The position numbers and the translations under genes were made by a program. Below are positions 7,196-15,926 of a stretch of 64,000 bases of DNA, in pieces; position 1 is the stretch's first letter; each line of letters opens with the position of its first letter. Source of the stretch: Salipaludibacillus aurantiacus (GTDB lineage Bacteria > Bacillota > Bacilli > Bacillales > Salisediminibacteriaceae); the NCBI RefSeq assembly GCF_900111295.1, contig NZ_FOGT01000018.1, forward strand, positions 29,778 through 93,777, written 5' to 3'. The notes under the pieces were generated by a model. The model saw only the letters and a program-made list of their open reading frames with translations, was not told the DNA's origin and ran no database searches.

Positions 7196-9508
7196 ATGAA
7201 AAAAAACTGGAACGAGTATTTTTCTAAATTAAAACAATGGATGTTTCCGGATGAAGAAAAGTATGAACCGGCAACTGAAAATAAAAAGAGGATGATTCAC
7301 ATTCCTCATAAACAAGTTATTAATAAAGAAGAATATGATGTAAAAATGATACACCAGTATCCTAAAAAGGGAACGTTTCGTTTCCCTCTCATAGAGGATG
7401 AATCTCCCGAACCCCCTGCATTGAAACAAAATAAAGACTCTGGTCCGGAACCTGATGTTTCTGAATTTACAAGGAAAAAAGAACAGAAAGAACAGAAAGA
7501 ACAAAAAGGGGCACAGGATGAAAGACAACCTAAAAAGAAGTTTCAGGGAGAACATTTTAAACCCCAAATGATTCCTTCGCCAGTTTACGGGTTTCACCCC
7601 CGCGAAGAGAAGCGTAATTCTAAAAAAGAAAAACGGGAAGAAGACAAAAATGAAGAAGCTGCAGGCTCTGCTGATACTGAGGAAACACTTATACAGGAGA
7701 CTGAAATGACAAGAGAGCCGGCTAAACCTTCAGTCCAGGAAAAAGAGGTGGCGGTTCAGAGAGAAACAGAACCCGCAGATAGTGAAGACTTCTCTTACGG
7801 GTTAAGTGATATCACTTTTGTTTCTGAAGAAGACTACACACCTAATGAGAAAGGAATATCAAAGATTCAGGGACATCAAGGAAGCGAAAGATCAGAAGGC
7901 GGGGCTCACGAAGAGGAAGAAACATCAGCCGATTCTTCTGCCCCTGAAAAAGAGCTGGCCGGGCTGCTGCACAAAAAGAGAAGTTCCCGTGGAGACGGGC
8001 TGATTGAGAACAGTCATAAGCCCGATTTATCTGAAACATCCGCCACAGCAGAAAATGCTGCAATCAGCGAAGGTTCACATCATTTTAATCAAGGGAACAG
8101 CTATGCATTCCCGCCTCTCAGCTTACTTGACCTCCCGGCAGAAAAGTCTTTGGAGGATGACCGGTGGCTTGAGGAAAAAACGCAGCAGCTGAATGAGACG
8201 TTTGAATATTTCCGTATTCGCGCAAAAGTGGTGGAAGTCACTAAAGGACCAAGTGTGACAAGGTTTGAAGTTCAACCGGACCCAGGTGTTAAAGTAAGTA
8301 AAATAGTAAATCTTTCAGATGATATAAAGCTGAGCCTTGCTGCGAGGGAAATCAGGATTGAAGCGCCTATTCCTGGAAAAAATGCTATTGGAATTGAGGT
8401 GCCGAACGAAGTAGCTGAACCTGTGCATCTAAGTGAAATTCTCCGTGATGCCGCTTTTCAGAAGCAAACTTCTCCATTGAGTGCAGCCATGGGAATGGGA
8501 ATATCAGGAGAAGCCATCGTGACTGATTTACAAAAGATGCCGCATGGGCTGATTGCAGGGGCCACAGGTTCCGGTAAAAGTGTGTGTGTCAATTCCATTC
8601 TTACAAGTATATTATATAAAGCAGCCCCTGATGAGGTGCGCTTATTGTTAATTGACCCGAAAATGGTTGAACTGGCTCCTTATAATGAGGTGCCGCACTT
8701 GGCGGCTCCGGTAATTACAGACCCTAAAGAGGCAACTAAAAGCCTCAAGTGGGCTGTAAGTGAAATGGAAAACAGATATGAAAAATTTGCGAAAGCAGGA
8801 GCCCGTGATATCTCCCGGTATAATGAAAAAATGAAAAAATCCGGTAATGAGAAATTTGTTTTACCTTACCTCCTGATTGTTGTGGATGAGCTTGCAGATT
8901 TAATGATGGTGTCACCACAGGAAGTAGAAGACTCAATTTGCAGGATTGCACAGAAGGCCAGGGCTTGCGGCATTCATTTGCTGGTTGCTACACAGCGGCC
9001 TTCCGTTGACGTTATAACAGGTTTGATAAAAGCAAATATACCAACAAGGGTAGCGTTCTCTGTTTCTTCCCAGGTAGATTCCCGTACGATCCTTGATGGA
9101 AGTGGTGCTGAAAAGCTTCTGGGCAGAGGAGATATGCTGATGCTGGAGAATGGCTCTTCAAAGCCGTTAAGAGTTCAGGGCACCTTTGTTTCTGATGATG
9201 AAATAGAGCGGGTGGTTGATTATGTCAGCAAGTCTCCGGCTCCTGGTAAGCTGTTTCAAATAGACGAGTTAAAGGAACAGACCCCTATGGAAACAGAAGA
9301 TCCGCTATTTGATGAAGTATGTGAGTTTGTCGCAGAACAGCAGGCTGCTTCAGCTTCACTTATACAACGCCGCTTCAGGATGGGGTACAACCGAGCAGCG
9401 AGGTTAATTGACGATATGGAGGCGAGAGGACTGGTCTCTCCTCAAAGAGGCAGTAAACCCCGTGAAGTTTATTTGACAAACCATGACTATAAAGAGGAGA
9501 ATATATAA
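7196..9508 (+). CDS. sftA: FtsK/SpoIIIE-type DNA translocase SftA
   Basis: A 770-residue soluble DNA pump that helps clear chromosome DNA from the division septum. The first 300 residues are a charged, low-complexity linker (including an EQK triplet repeat near 100) with no membrane segments, as expected for SftA rather than SpoIIIE. The motor follows: alpha domain about 325-430, Walker A GATGSGKS at 455-462, Walker B ending Asp564-Glu565 (LLIVVDELADLM), and a C-terminal winged-helix gamma domain about 700-765 for sequence-guided loading. ATG 7196 is chosen over GTG 7187 because AGGTGAT is the ribosome site. Confidence 0.93.
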   Translation: MKKNWNEYFSKLKQWMFPDEEKYEPATENKKRMIHIPHKQVINKEEYDVKMIHQYPKKGTFRFPLIEDESPEPPALKQNKDSGPEPDVSEFTRKKEQKEQKEQKGAQDERQPKKKFQGEHFKPQMIPSPVYGFHPREEKRNSKKEKREEDKNEEAAGSADTEETLIQETEMTREPAKPSVQEKEVAVQRETEPADSEDFSYGLSDITFVSEEDYTPNEKGISKIQGHQGSERSEGGAHEEEETSADSSAPEKELAGLLHKKRSSRGDGLIENSHKPDLSETSATAENAAISEGSHHFNQGNSYAFPPLSLLDLPAEKSLEDDRWLEEKTQQLNETFEYFRIRAKVVEVTKGPSVTRFEVQPDPGVKVSKIVNLSDDIKLSLAAREIRIEAPIPGKNAIGIEVPNEVAEPVHLSEILRDAAFQKQTSPLSAAMGMGISGEAIVTDLQKMPHGLIAGATGSGKSVCVNSILTSILYKAAPDEVRLLLIDPKMVELAPYNEVPHLAAPVITDPKEATKSLKWAVSEMENRYEKFAKAGARDISRYNEKMKKSGNEKFVLPYLLIVVDELADLMMVSPQEVEDSICRIAQKARACGIHLLVATQRPSVDVITGLIKANIPTRVAFSVSSQVDSRTILDGSGAEKLLGRGDMLMLENGSSKPLRVQGTFVSDDEIERVVDYVSKSPAPGKLFQIDELKEQTPMETEDPLFDEVCEFVAEQQAASASLIQRRFRMGYNRAARLIDDMEARGLVSPQRGSKPREVYLTNHDYKEENI

Positions 9509-9542
9509 AAAGATAATTAATACTACACATGCAGCTTCTTTT

Positions 9543-9572
9543 TTTATACAATGTGTATGTATTGTTTATAAT
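9543..9572 (+). promoter_or_regulatory. Probable promoter of the 62-aa/NaPRTase unit
   Basis: A perfect -10, TATAAT (9567-9572), with TTTATA (9543-9548) 18 nt upstream. Transcription would start near 9579, leaving a leader of about 145 nt. Confidence 0.5.
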
Positions 9573-9594
9573 ATTCCACACAATTTCATAAGGT

Positions 9595-9711
9595 AAGAGA
9601 TCCGTGAGAGCTTTTAAGGGAACGAAGAACCGCGAAGAATGCACTACAGCACGATTCAATTCCTCGATTTCGTCGGCTAGCACGATTCACGCGAGATCGA
9701 ACTAAACCAGG
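9595..9711 (+). promoter_or_regulatory. Candidate structured 5' leader
   Basis: The leader contains the 11-nt sequence AGCACGATTCA twice (9642-9652 and 9679-9689) and a 9-bp stem (9664-9672 TCGATTTCG with 9692-9700 CGAGATCGA, one G-U pair) just before the ribosome site GGGAGGG. No known riboswitch class was recognised; whether it is regulatory is inference. Confidence 0.35.
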
Positions 9712-9724
9712 GAGGGATGTTCTC

Positions 9725-9913
9725 ATGCAACAGGTATCTTTGGAAAATTTGGTTCAATACGTATCTCCGCAGTGGCTTCACCTTTTGAAAATGGAAGAAA
9801 GATCCCGGTCTATTGTATTGCGTAACGGGATACAGAAATTAAATGAAGAAGATGTCGCAGAAATTATGGAAGCTGTGATTAAGGAATACGCTAAAGAAAC
9901 CCTCTATCATTAA
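9725..9913 (+). CDS. Hypothetical 62-residue protein
   Basis: Not recognised. ATG 9725 follows GGGAGGG by 8 nt. The product is a small, mostly helical, soluble protein without cysteines or membrane segments. It ends 31 nt before the phosphoribosyltransferase gene, so the two are probably co-transcribed, which hints at an accessory role in NAD salvage. Confidence 0.65.
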   Translation: MQQVSLENLVQYVSPQWLHLLKMEERSRSIVLRNGIQKLNEEDVAEIMEAVIKEYAKETLYH

Positions 9914-9944
9914 TTCGAAGCAGGGATTTTCAAGGAGATTAGAA

Positions 9945-11051
9945 ATGAAAGAAATTCATCTGAAACTTCAAGGGAAAATTAAACGTCTGACGAATAAAAC
10001 ATTTAAATTTGATGAAAGAGTGGGAGACGGCTGGTTCTCCGCTGTTTACTTTTTAAAAACAAAAGAAATTGCAGAAAAGTACAAGTCGGATAATATCGTA
10101 ACTATGCAATTTTTTCAGAAAAAACAAGCTGTATTATGCGGCACCGATGAAGTGATCGCCCTTTTGGAAACCTTTGCCTTAAACCCTGATGAGCTTGAAG
10201 TTCATTCGCTTGAGGACGGCGATAAAGTGGAGCCGTTTGAAACCGTTTTGACCATTAAGGGGCCTTATCAGAATTACGGTTTTCTTGAAGGAGTAATTGA
10301 CGGTATTTTTGCAAGGCGTACCTCTGTTGCGACTAACGTATATGAAGTGGTAAAAGCTGCTAAATCATCCGGCGATGAAAAACCGGTTATATTTATGGGT
10401 GACCGGGACGATCATTTTATGATGCAGGCCGGTGATGGCTACGCTGCATACATTGGAGGATCAAAAGCCCAGGCAACACATGCAATGAATGAGTGGTGGG
10501 GAAAAAGAGGAATTGGAACAATGCCCCATGCTTTGATTCAGCTGTTTGAAGGAGATGTGGTTGAGGCCACAAAAGCCTATAAAGAAACTTATCCGGATGA
10601 TGATTTATTAGCTCTGGTCGATTACAATAATGATGTTATCACCGACTCTTTAAAAGTCGCCCGTGCCTTTGGAGACAACCTTGAAGGCGTCCGGGTCGAT
10701 ACGTCGAATCATTTAATTGATAAATATTTCACCCGGCATCCGGAAGTACTTGGTACCTTTGATCCAAGAGGAGTCAATCCACAACTCCTTTTTGCTCTTA
10801 GGGAAGCACTTGATCAGGAAGGGTTTAATCATGTTAAAATAGTGGCCTCCGGAGGATTTGATGCTAAACGTATAGAAAGATACGAACGGATCGGCGCACC
10901 GGTGGATATGTATGGGGTCGGCAGCAGCCTTCTTAAGGTGCATATTGGTTTTACAGGTGATAATGTTAAGCTGAACGGGAATCACGAAGCGAAAGCAGGA
11001 CGAAAACTCCGGGAAAACCCGCGTTTACAAAAAATAACATTCGGGCAATGA
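9945..11051 (+). CDS. Nicotinate phosphoribosyltransferase (short type)
   Basis: A 368-residue enzyme converting nicotinate and PRPP to nicotinate mononucleotide in NAD salvage. Features include the N-terminal half-barrel domain, the catalytic GTMPHALIQ segment and the phosphate-binding VASGGFDAKRI and YGVGSSL blocks near the C-terminus. It is of the shorter NaPRTase type, distinct from the approximately 490-residue B. subtilis PncB. CAAGGAG precedes the ATG. Related quinolinate phosphoribosyltransferases share the fold, but the conserved block layout and length favour NaPRTase. Confidence 0.88.
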   Translation: MKEIHLKLQGKIKRLTNKTFKFDERVGDGWFSAVYFLKTKEIAEKYKSDNIVTMQFFQKKQAVLCGTDEVIALLETFALNPDELEVHSLEDGDKVEPFETVLTIKGPYQNYGFLEGVIDGIFARRTSVATNVYEVVKAAKSSGDEKPVIFMGDRDDHFMMQAGDGYAAYIGGSKAQATHAMNEWWGKRGIGTMPHALIQLFEGDVVEATKAYKETYPDDDLLALVDYNNDVITDSLKVARAFGDNLEGVRVDTSNHLIDKYFTRHPEVLGTFDPRGVNPQLLFALREALDQEGFNHVKIVASGGFDAKRIERYERIGAPVDMYGVGSSLLKVHIGFTGDNVKLNGNHEAKAGRKLRENPRLQKITFGQ

Positions 11052-11053
11052 TC

Positions 11054-11094
11054 AAAAAGCTGTTCAATTGTTTACCAATGAACAGCTTTTTTCT
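11054..11094 (+). terminator. Terminator after the NaPRTase gene
   Basis: Thirteen-bp stem (11054-11066 with 11079-11091) starting a few nt after the stop codon, ending in TTTTTT. Confidence 0.9.
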
Positions 11095-11287
11095 CTTGTA
11101 ATTTTGGAAAGTTAATTTTTAAAAGATTAAAGACAAAAGGCTTCCAGGCTCTCGTCAATTTGATGACACCGTTTTTTATAACTTAAAAAGCTGGGTGGCA
11201 TGTTAGCATAAAAAGAGGTTAGAAGGGAATCCGCAAAATAGGATTCCTATGTCTTTTGAACGGTCTTAATTAAAGGAGTAAGTGATA

Positions 11288-11956
11288 ATGAAAGGAAAAC
11301 GAGCAGAGTTTCTGATAGATCTTGAGAAATTAAAAAAACAAAAACAAAAGCGGATGGATGAGAACTTTGCAGATTTATATGACTGGATGTTTACTTATGT
11401 TCAAAAGGAAGCAAATCTAAGGGAGAAAGTCCGTGCGAAACATCTCTTCCGCCATAAACTGGGTCTGAAGGACACAGACGAGTTGGATGCCGGGCTTCAT
11501 CTTCATTTTGAACATTGGCTCCTGTTCGATTACGTAACAGTTGTAGGTTCAAGACTGCTTGACTTGTTTGTGCGAACAAAACAGGATAAAATGTCTAAAA
11601 CAATGCTGGGAATTTGTGGGATATTAATGGTGATGCACCTCGAACCCGTTCGGGTGAATAAGATAGAAGAAAACCACATTTTACTATCCCCATTTTTCAA
11701 AGAGAAAAACAGCCAGATAAAAGCTGAACCTTATTTGTTCAGGCCGGATATAAAAGAGGGAGACCTGATTTTAGCAAGAACTGCCACGATAGGGTTTGAG
11801 AAGAGAATTATAGGCCCGTGTATAGTTATAGACCAGCGTTTTGAAAAAGAGGCAGCTGCCCGGCTTGAAAAAAAGTATAAGGAAGGGCATGAAGAGTACC
11901 GCAGATATTTAAAAGAGTATGGGATTGATATGCTCAAGTATCAAAAAGTAAGATGA
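11288..11956 (+). CDS. Hypothetical protein, 222 residues
   Basis: Not assigned to a family. ATG 11288 follows AAAGGAG by 8 nt. The product is soluble and lysine-rich, with a central HFEHWLLFDY segment; similar aromatic blocks occur in some SEC-C/UPF0149-neighbour proteins, which is only a loose resemblance. It is flanked by terminator and promoter-like DNA and appears monocistronic. A short hairpin (GGAATCC 11226-11232 with GGATTCC 11241-11247) lies in its leader. Confidence 0.7.
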   Translation: MKGKRAEFLIDLEKLKKQKQKRMDENFADLYDWMFTYVQKEANLREKVRAKHLFRHKLGLKDTDELDAGLHLHFEHWLLFDYVTVVGSRLLDLFVRTKQDKMSKTMLGICGILMVMHLEPVRVNKIEENHILLSPFFKEKNSQIKAEPYLFRPDIKEGDLILARTATIGFEKRIIGPCIVIDQRFEKEAAARLEKKYKEGHEEYRRYLKEYGIDMLKYQKVR

Positions 11957-12167
11957 ACGTCCGGTGTCAAACGAAGTAAAATATAAAAGAGACAAAGAAG
12001 ACACGGAGTTTAATGGTTCTGCCTATTCATTTTTGATATAATGGTCTAACGTCAAGCTTTAAAGTGGTCAATTTGGAATAAAATACAAAAAATAATGTAT
12101 CATAACTTTAAAAAGCAAGTTATATTCGCTGGTTGTAAGATCTCAATATAATCGTGGAGGTTTAATG

Positions 12168-13463
12168 ATGACAGTTTATCATTTTATTGGTATTAAAGGC
12201 TCCGGGATGAGCGCCCTCGCGCAAATTCTGAGCGATATGAAATACAAAGTTCAGGGATCCGATGTAGAAAAAGTATTCTTTACACAAAAACCTTTGGAGA
12301 AAAAGGGTATTCCAATTTTTCCTTTCGAGAAAGAAAATATTCAGGAAGGTCAGACAGTCATTGCATCACCTGCTTATAATAGTGACAATGCAGAAATACA
12401 GGCTGCGTCAGAGTTGAACGTCAAAGTTCATTCCTATCCTCATTTTTTAGGTGATTTCATTCAAAATTTTACGAGTGTGGCCGTTACAGGCTCTCACGGC
12501 AAAACTTCGACCACCGGATTGCTTTCTCATGTTATAGGAGAGGCTAAACCGACGTCCTATTTAATTGGGGATGGGACAGGTAAAGGTGAGGAGAACAGTG
12601 AGTATTTTGTGTTTGAGGCATGTGAATACCGCAGACATTTCCTAAATTACCACCCGGATTATGCGATTATGACGAACGTGGATTTTGATCATCCAGACTA
12701 TTTCAAGGATGTAGAGGATGTTTTCAGCGCTTTTCAGGAAATGGGCAGACAGGTGAAAAAAGCGATTATTGCCTGTGGAGACGATGAATATCTGCAGCAG
12801 CTGAATGTACAGGTGCCTGTACTTTATTACGGCCTGAGTGAAGAAAATGACTTTTACGCTAAAGATATCAGAGCTGATAAAGAAGGGACACATTTTGATG
12901 TTTATATCAGAAGCTCATTTTACGGCTCTTTTACAATCAATGGATATGGATCTCATAACGTCCTAAATGCTTTAGCTGTTATCACTTTATGCGATTATGA
13001 AGAAATTGATCTGAATAAAGTGCAGGCCCAGTTAAAGACGTTTGGAGGGGTGAAACGACGTTTTACAGAAAAAACGCAGGGAAGCCAAATTTTGATCGAC
13101 GATTATGCCCATCATCCAACAGAGATATCTGCCACTATTGAGGCGGCTCAAAAAAAATATCCGGAAAAAGAAGTTGTGGCCGTATTCCAGCCTCATACCT
13201 TTACCCGCACAAAAGCTTTTCTGGATGAATTTGCAGAGAGCTTAAGAGCTGCTGACCATGTTTATTTATGTGATATTTTTTCTTCAGCCAGAGAAAAAGA
13301 CGGAGAGCTTTCTATTGAAGATTTACTTGAAAGAATTCCTGGAGCCTCTCTCATCCAGGAAGAAAAGATGGATATTCTGCATAAACATGAAGAAGCTGTA
13401 CTTATTTTTATGGGAGCAGGAGATGTGCAGAAGTTTCAGGCTGCTTATGAAAAAACATTTTAA
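12168..13463 (+). CDS. murC: UDP-N-acetylmuramate--L-alanine ligase MurC
   Basis: A 431-residue cytosolic Mur ligase that adds the first L-Ala to UDP-MurNAc in peptidoglycan synthesis. It has the N-terminal [10 protein letters not shown] dinucleotide-like loop, P-loop [10 protein letters not shown] (about 107-116), central Mur domain [10 protein letters not shown] and the C-terminal [10 protein letters not shown] and FQPHTFTRT blocks. Two adjacent ATGs occur; the second (12168) has the better 7-nt spacing from GGAGG and gives the usual MTVYHF start. Its transcript appears to end in the hairpin of repeat B. Confidence 0.96.
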   Translation: MTVYHFIGIKGSGMSALAQILSDMKYKVQGSDVEKVFFTQKPLEKKGIPIFPFEKENIQEGQTVIASPAYNSDNAEIQAASELNVKVHSYPHFLGDFIQNFTSVAVTGSHGKTSTTGLLSHVIGEAKPTSYLIGDGTGKGEENSEYFVFEACEYRRHFLNYHPDYAIMTNVDFDHPDYFKDVEDVFSAFQEMGRQVKKAIIACGDDEYLQQLNVQVPVLYYGLSEENDFYAKDIRADKEGTHFDVYIRSSFYGSFTINGYGSHNVLNALAVITLCDYEEIDLNKVQAQLKTFGGVKRRFTEKTQGSQILIDDYAHHPTEISATIEAAQKKYPEKEVVAVFQPHTFTRTKAFLDEFAESLRAADHVYLCDIFSSAREKDGELSIEDLLERIPGASLIQEEKMDILHKHEEAVLIFMGAGDVQKFQAAYEKTF

Positions 13464-13513
13464 CAGGTTAAGAGTATGGTGCGAGGCTGGGACAAAAGAA
13501 TAGTAATCATAAA

Positions 13514-13559
13514 GAAAGCCGAACAAAATTTTCGAATTTTGTTCGGCTGTTCTTTTTGA
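13514..13559 (+). terminator. murC terminator supplied by repeat B
   Basis: AAGCCGAACAAAATT pairs with AATTTTGTTCGGCT around a TTCG loop, followed by GTTCTTTTT. The hairpin lies about 50 nt after the murC stop and belongs to the repeat (the same CCGAACAAA arms occur in copies A and E). Confidence 0.8.
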
Positions 13560-13618
13560 GGAAAGGAGTGACTTCAGTCCGCCAAGCGGACGCTTGCCCA
13601 GGGGCTTGTCTTCAACTA

Positions 13619-13647
13619 ACTTTCCCGAAGGACTCCTTCGGGAAAGT
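13619..13647. repeat. 29-nt perfect palindrome within repeat B
   Basis: ACTTTCCCGAAGGA, one central C, then the exact reverse complement. Degenerate versions occur in copies C (about 22090-22118) and D (about 55484-55515). Confidence 0.85.
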
Positions 13648-13831
13648 GGATTTTCAGACTTCGCTCATCCTCTGGGTGTCCTCGCCTTCGTTTATCGGAT
13701 TACTAATATATTTAAGGGGTGAGTTATTTCTGCATGATTGGCTAAAATTTACTCAGCCTAGAGCTTCGTTGAATTGGATCTTCAGATATGCCTTCTGTCC
13801 TTTAATCAAAAAAGCTAAAAATAGATGATGT

Positions 13832-13925
13832 GCAAAAATCACGAGACGCCTGCAGGAAAAGCATCTTCTGAAGGTCCCGCAGGCGATTTTTGCCGAGGAG
13901 CTGAAAAGATGCCTGCGGCAAGCTA
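13832..13925. repeat. Nested Bacillaceae-type hairpin repeat
   Basis: GCAAAAATC (13832-13840) pairs with GATTTTTGC (13885-13893), and GCCTGC with GCAGGC inside. The pattern (CGAGAC-GCCTGC, GTCCCGCAGGC, GCCGAGGAG, GCCTGCGGCAAGC) resembles a repeat I know from many Bacillaceae intergenic regions. It interrupts copy B and is absent from copy A. Confidence 0.6.
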
Positions 13926-14132
13926 GTGCATTTATGAACCTCATCTCATCTTATGGTCTTTTGTGAATTCATTCTTCGGTTATCCTGGGTTTAATTTAGT
14001 TTTGTCCCAGCTTCTTTTTGTTATGCGTTTGAACATTGAGGCTTTACCAGGACTGGAGACTGGTTATTAAAAATCCAGCCGGCAGAAGAGACTGGAGGCT
14101 GGAAGAAATAATGAACTGGCTGGTGCCAGGCG

Positions 14133-15248
14133 TTATTTAAGATTTTCAGGGTTTAAGCCTTGAAGGTCGTCAGTTACAAAGCGTCCATTTTCCCTGATCA
14201 GTTCTCCATCGAAATAAATGTTTCCACCACCATATTCAGGACGCTGAATATTTACGATATCCCAGTGGATTGCTGAATCGTTGCCGTTATAAGCATTCTC
14301 GTAAGCCTGCCCGGGCGTGAAGTGGAAACTTCCGTCTATTTTCTCGTCAAATAAGATATCCTGCATAGGATGTAAAATGTAAGGGTTGACGCCGATGGCA
14401 AATTCACCGATGTATCTTGCGCCTTCATCAGTATTAAAGATTTCGTTAATTTTCTCCGTGTGGTTGGCTTCGGCGTGAATAATTTTCCCATCTTTAAAAG
14501 TTAAGGAAATGTTCTCAAAAGTAGTGCCCTGGTAGGGTGAAGCAGTATTATAAGTAATTGTTCCGTTTACAGAATTTTTTACAGGAGCTGTATAAACCTC
14601 ACCGTCAGGTATGTTCAGCTTTCCGGCACACTTAATTGCCGGTATATCTTTAATGGAGAACTGCAAATCGGTGCCTTCACCTGTAAGGCGTACTTTATCA
14701 GTATTATTCATTTTACTGACTAAGGCATCCATAGCCTTGTCCATTTTTGCGTAATCCAGGTTACACACGTTAAAATAAAAATCCTCAAACCCTTCGGTGC
14801 TCATTTGAGCGAGCTGGGCCATTGAATGGCTTGGGTATCGGAGGACTACCCACTTAGTTTTAGGAACTCTGATTTTGCGGTGTACTTTAGTCCCTACTGT
14901 CTGCTGGTGCAAACTCATTTTATCTGACGGGACGTCGGATAATTCGTTAATATTGTCCCCTGCCCTTAAGCCGATGTAAGCGTCCATTTGTTTCATTACA
15001 TAGGCCTCAAAATCAGCAGTCATCTCTTGCTGTTCTTCAGTTGCGTCTTTAAGCAGATATCGGTTTACTTCGTGTTCTTTAAGGGAAACGAAAGGAATAG
15101 CTTCAGCTTTATAAGCTTCTTCAACCAGAGCTTTAACTAATTCCGTCTGAACGCCGAAGTTCTCTATCAAAATCTTTTCTCCCTTTTGCAGGTTTGTTGA
15201 ATAACGGATTAAATTTTGAGCAAGTATGGAAATACGCGGATCTCTCAT
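14133..15248 (-). CDS. ampS: M29 family aminopeptidase AmpS
   Basis: A 371-residue metallo-aminopeptidase (aminopeptidase II/T family). The C-terminal half carries the expected dimetal ligands: Glu in NIPDGEVYTAP, Glu in GEFAIGVNP, His in SFHFTPGQAY and the His/Asp pair in AIHWDIV. Somewhat shorter than the roughly 410 residues usual for the family, but no domain seems lost. The start follows AAAGGAGGC by about 9 nt. Leftward, monocistronic, between murC and ytxG; its 3' end faces repeat B. Confidence 0.92.
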   Translation of the reverse strand: MRDPRISILAQNLIRYSTNLQKGEKILIENFGVQTELVKALVEEAYKAEAIPFVSLKEHEVNRYLLKDATEEQQEMTADFEAYVMKQMDAYIGLRAGDNINELSDVPSDKMSLHQQTVGTKVHRKIRVPKTKWVVLRYPSHSMAQLAQMSTEGFEDFYFNVCNLDYAKMDKAMDALVSKMNNTDKVRLTGEGTDLQFSIKDIPAIKCAGKLNIPDGEVYTAPVKNSVNGTITYNTASPYQGTTFENISLTFKDGKIIHAEANHTEKINEIFNTDEGARYIGEFAIGVNPYILHPMQDILFDEKIDGSFHFTPGQAYENAYNGNDSAIHWDIVNIQRPEYGGGNIYFDGELIRENGRFVTDDLQGLNPENLK

Positions 15249-15376
15249 AAAAAAATTGCCTCCTTTTGGAATAATGGAATACCATCTACTATTTTACACA
15301 CATCTTAATTTGGAAGCCAGAAGACGTCATGAAAACAGCGGGTAAGGACAAAAAATCATTACTTGCCGGCAGGAAT

Positions 15377-15406
15377 TTGACAAAAGATGTTGAATCTTGT
15401 TCTTAT
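15377..15406 (+). promoter_or_regulatory. Probable promoter of ytxGHJ
   Basis: Consensus -35 TTGACA (15377-15382) with TCTTAT (15401-15406) 18 nt downstream. In B. subtilis this operon is also under stress sigma factors; no clear SigB site was seen. Confidence 0.45.
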
Positions 15407-15450
15407 AAGATTAAAATGAAACTACAAGAAAAATTCAGGAGGTATTTGTC

Positions 15451-15897
15451 ATGGAATGGTTAATCTATGTAAGCGTTGCAATAATTGCAATTTCTTTTGC
15501 TTTTCTCGTGTTTTATATTATCCAGACGTTGCAGTCACTGAAAAAAACAATGGATAACGTCTCTACCACGGTAGAAGAGCTGCAGAGTCAGGTGGATGGC
15601 ATTACTAAAGAGTCAACAGAATTATTACATAAAACAAACAGTTTGGCTGACGATCTTCAGCAGAAATCAGATTCTCTAAACTCTGTTTTTGCTGCAGCTA
15701 AAGATCTTGGAGAGTCCTTCCAGAACATGAACCATTCAGTAAGAAGAGTCTCGGATGCTGTATCCAGAAAAGCTGATGAGGAGTCTGAACAAGTTGCAAA
15801 GGCTGTAAAATGGGGGAATGTCGTATTAGACTTCTGGTCAAAGTGGAAGACTAAAAAAGCGGAAACATCAAAAGCAGCTGCAAATAGTAATAATTAA
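15451..15897 (+). CDS. ytxG: DUF948 protein YtxG
   Basis: A 148-residue membrane-anchored protein: one N-terminal transmembrane helix (residues 4-25) followed by a long coiled-coil region (28-110) and a basic tail. This is the standard YtxG/DUF948 layout. CAGGAGG precedes the ATG. First gene of ytxG-ytxH-ytxJ, a general-stress operon in B. subtilis. Molecular role unknown. Confidence 0.88.
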   Translation: MEWLIYVSVAIIAISFAFLVFYIIQTLQSLKKTMDNVSTTVEELQSQVDGITKESTELLHKTNSLADDLQQKSDSLNSVFAAAKDLGESFQNMNHSVRRVSDAVSRKADEESEQVAKAVKWGNVVLDFWSKWKTKKAETSKAAANSNN

Positions 15898-15926
15898 GGA
15901 AGGGATTTTGCGAGGGAGGTATTGAA

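Larger units (their letters stand above)
13483..14014. repeat. MITE-like intergenic element, copy B
   Basis: A 532-bp element bounded by GAGGCTGGGACAAAA (13483-13497) and its inverted near-copy (14000-14014, 14 of 15 matching). Inside are, in order, a terminator-like hairpin, the GCCAAGCGGACGCTTGCCC block, a GGGGCTTGTCTTCAACTAAC block with a 29-nt palindrome, a block repeating part of copy A (GCTTCGTTGAATTGG), and a nested second repeat (13832-13925). No credible gene. It fills the murC-ampS gap. Confidence 0.82.

Noticed and set aside
9375..9683. Minus-strand ORF of 102 codons ending inside sftA
   Set aside because: GTG start directly after an in-frame stop, no ribosome site, and it runs antisense into the sftA gamma domain.
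11160..11285. T-box-like GGGTGGCA upstream of the 222-aa gene
   Set aside because: Lacks the ACCGCG part of the T-box core, stem I features and a specifier; not a T-box.
13556..13828. ORF within repeat B
   Set aside because: Consists of repeat modules; similar ORFs in copies C and D are in different frames and not conserved.
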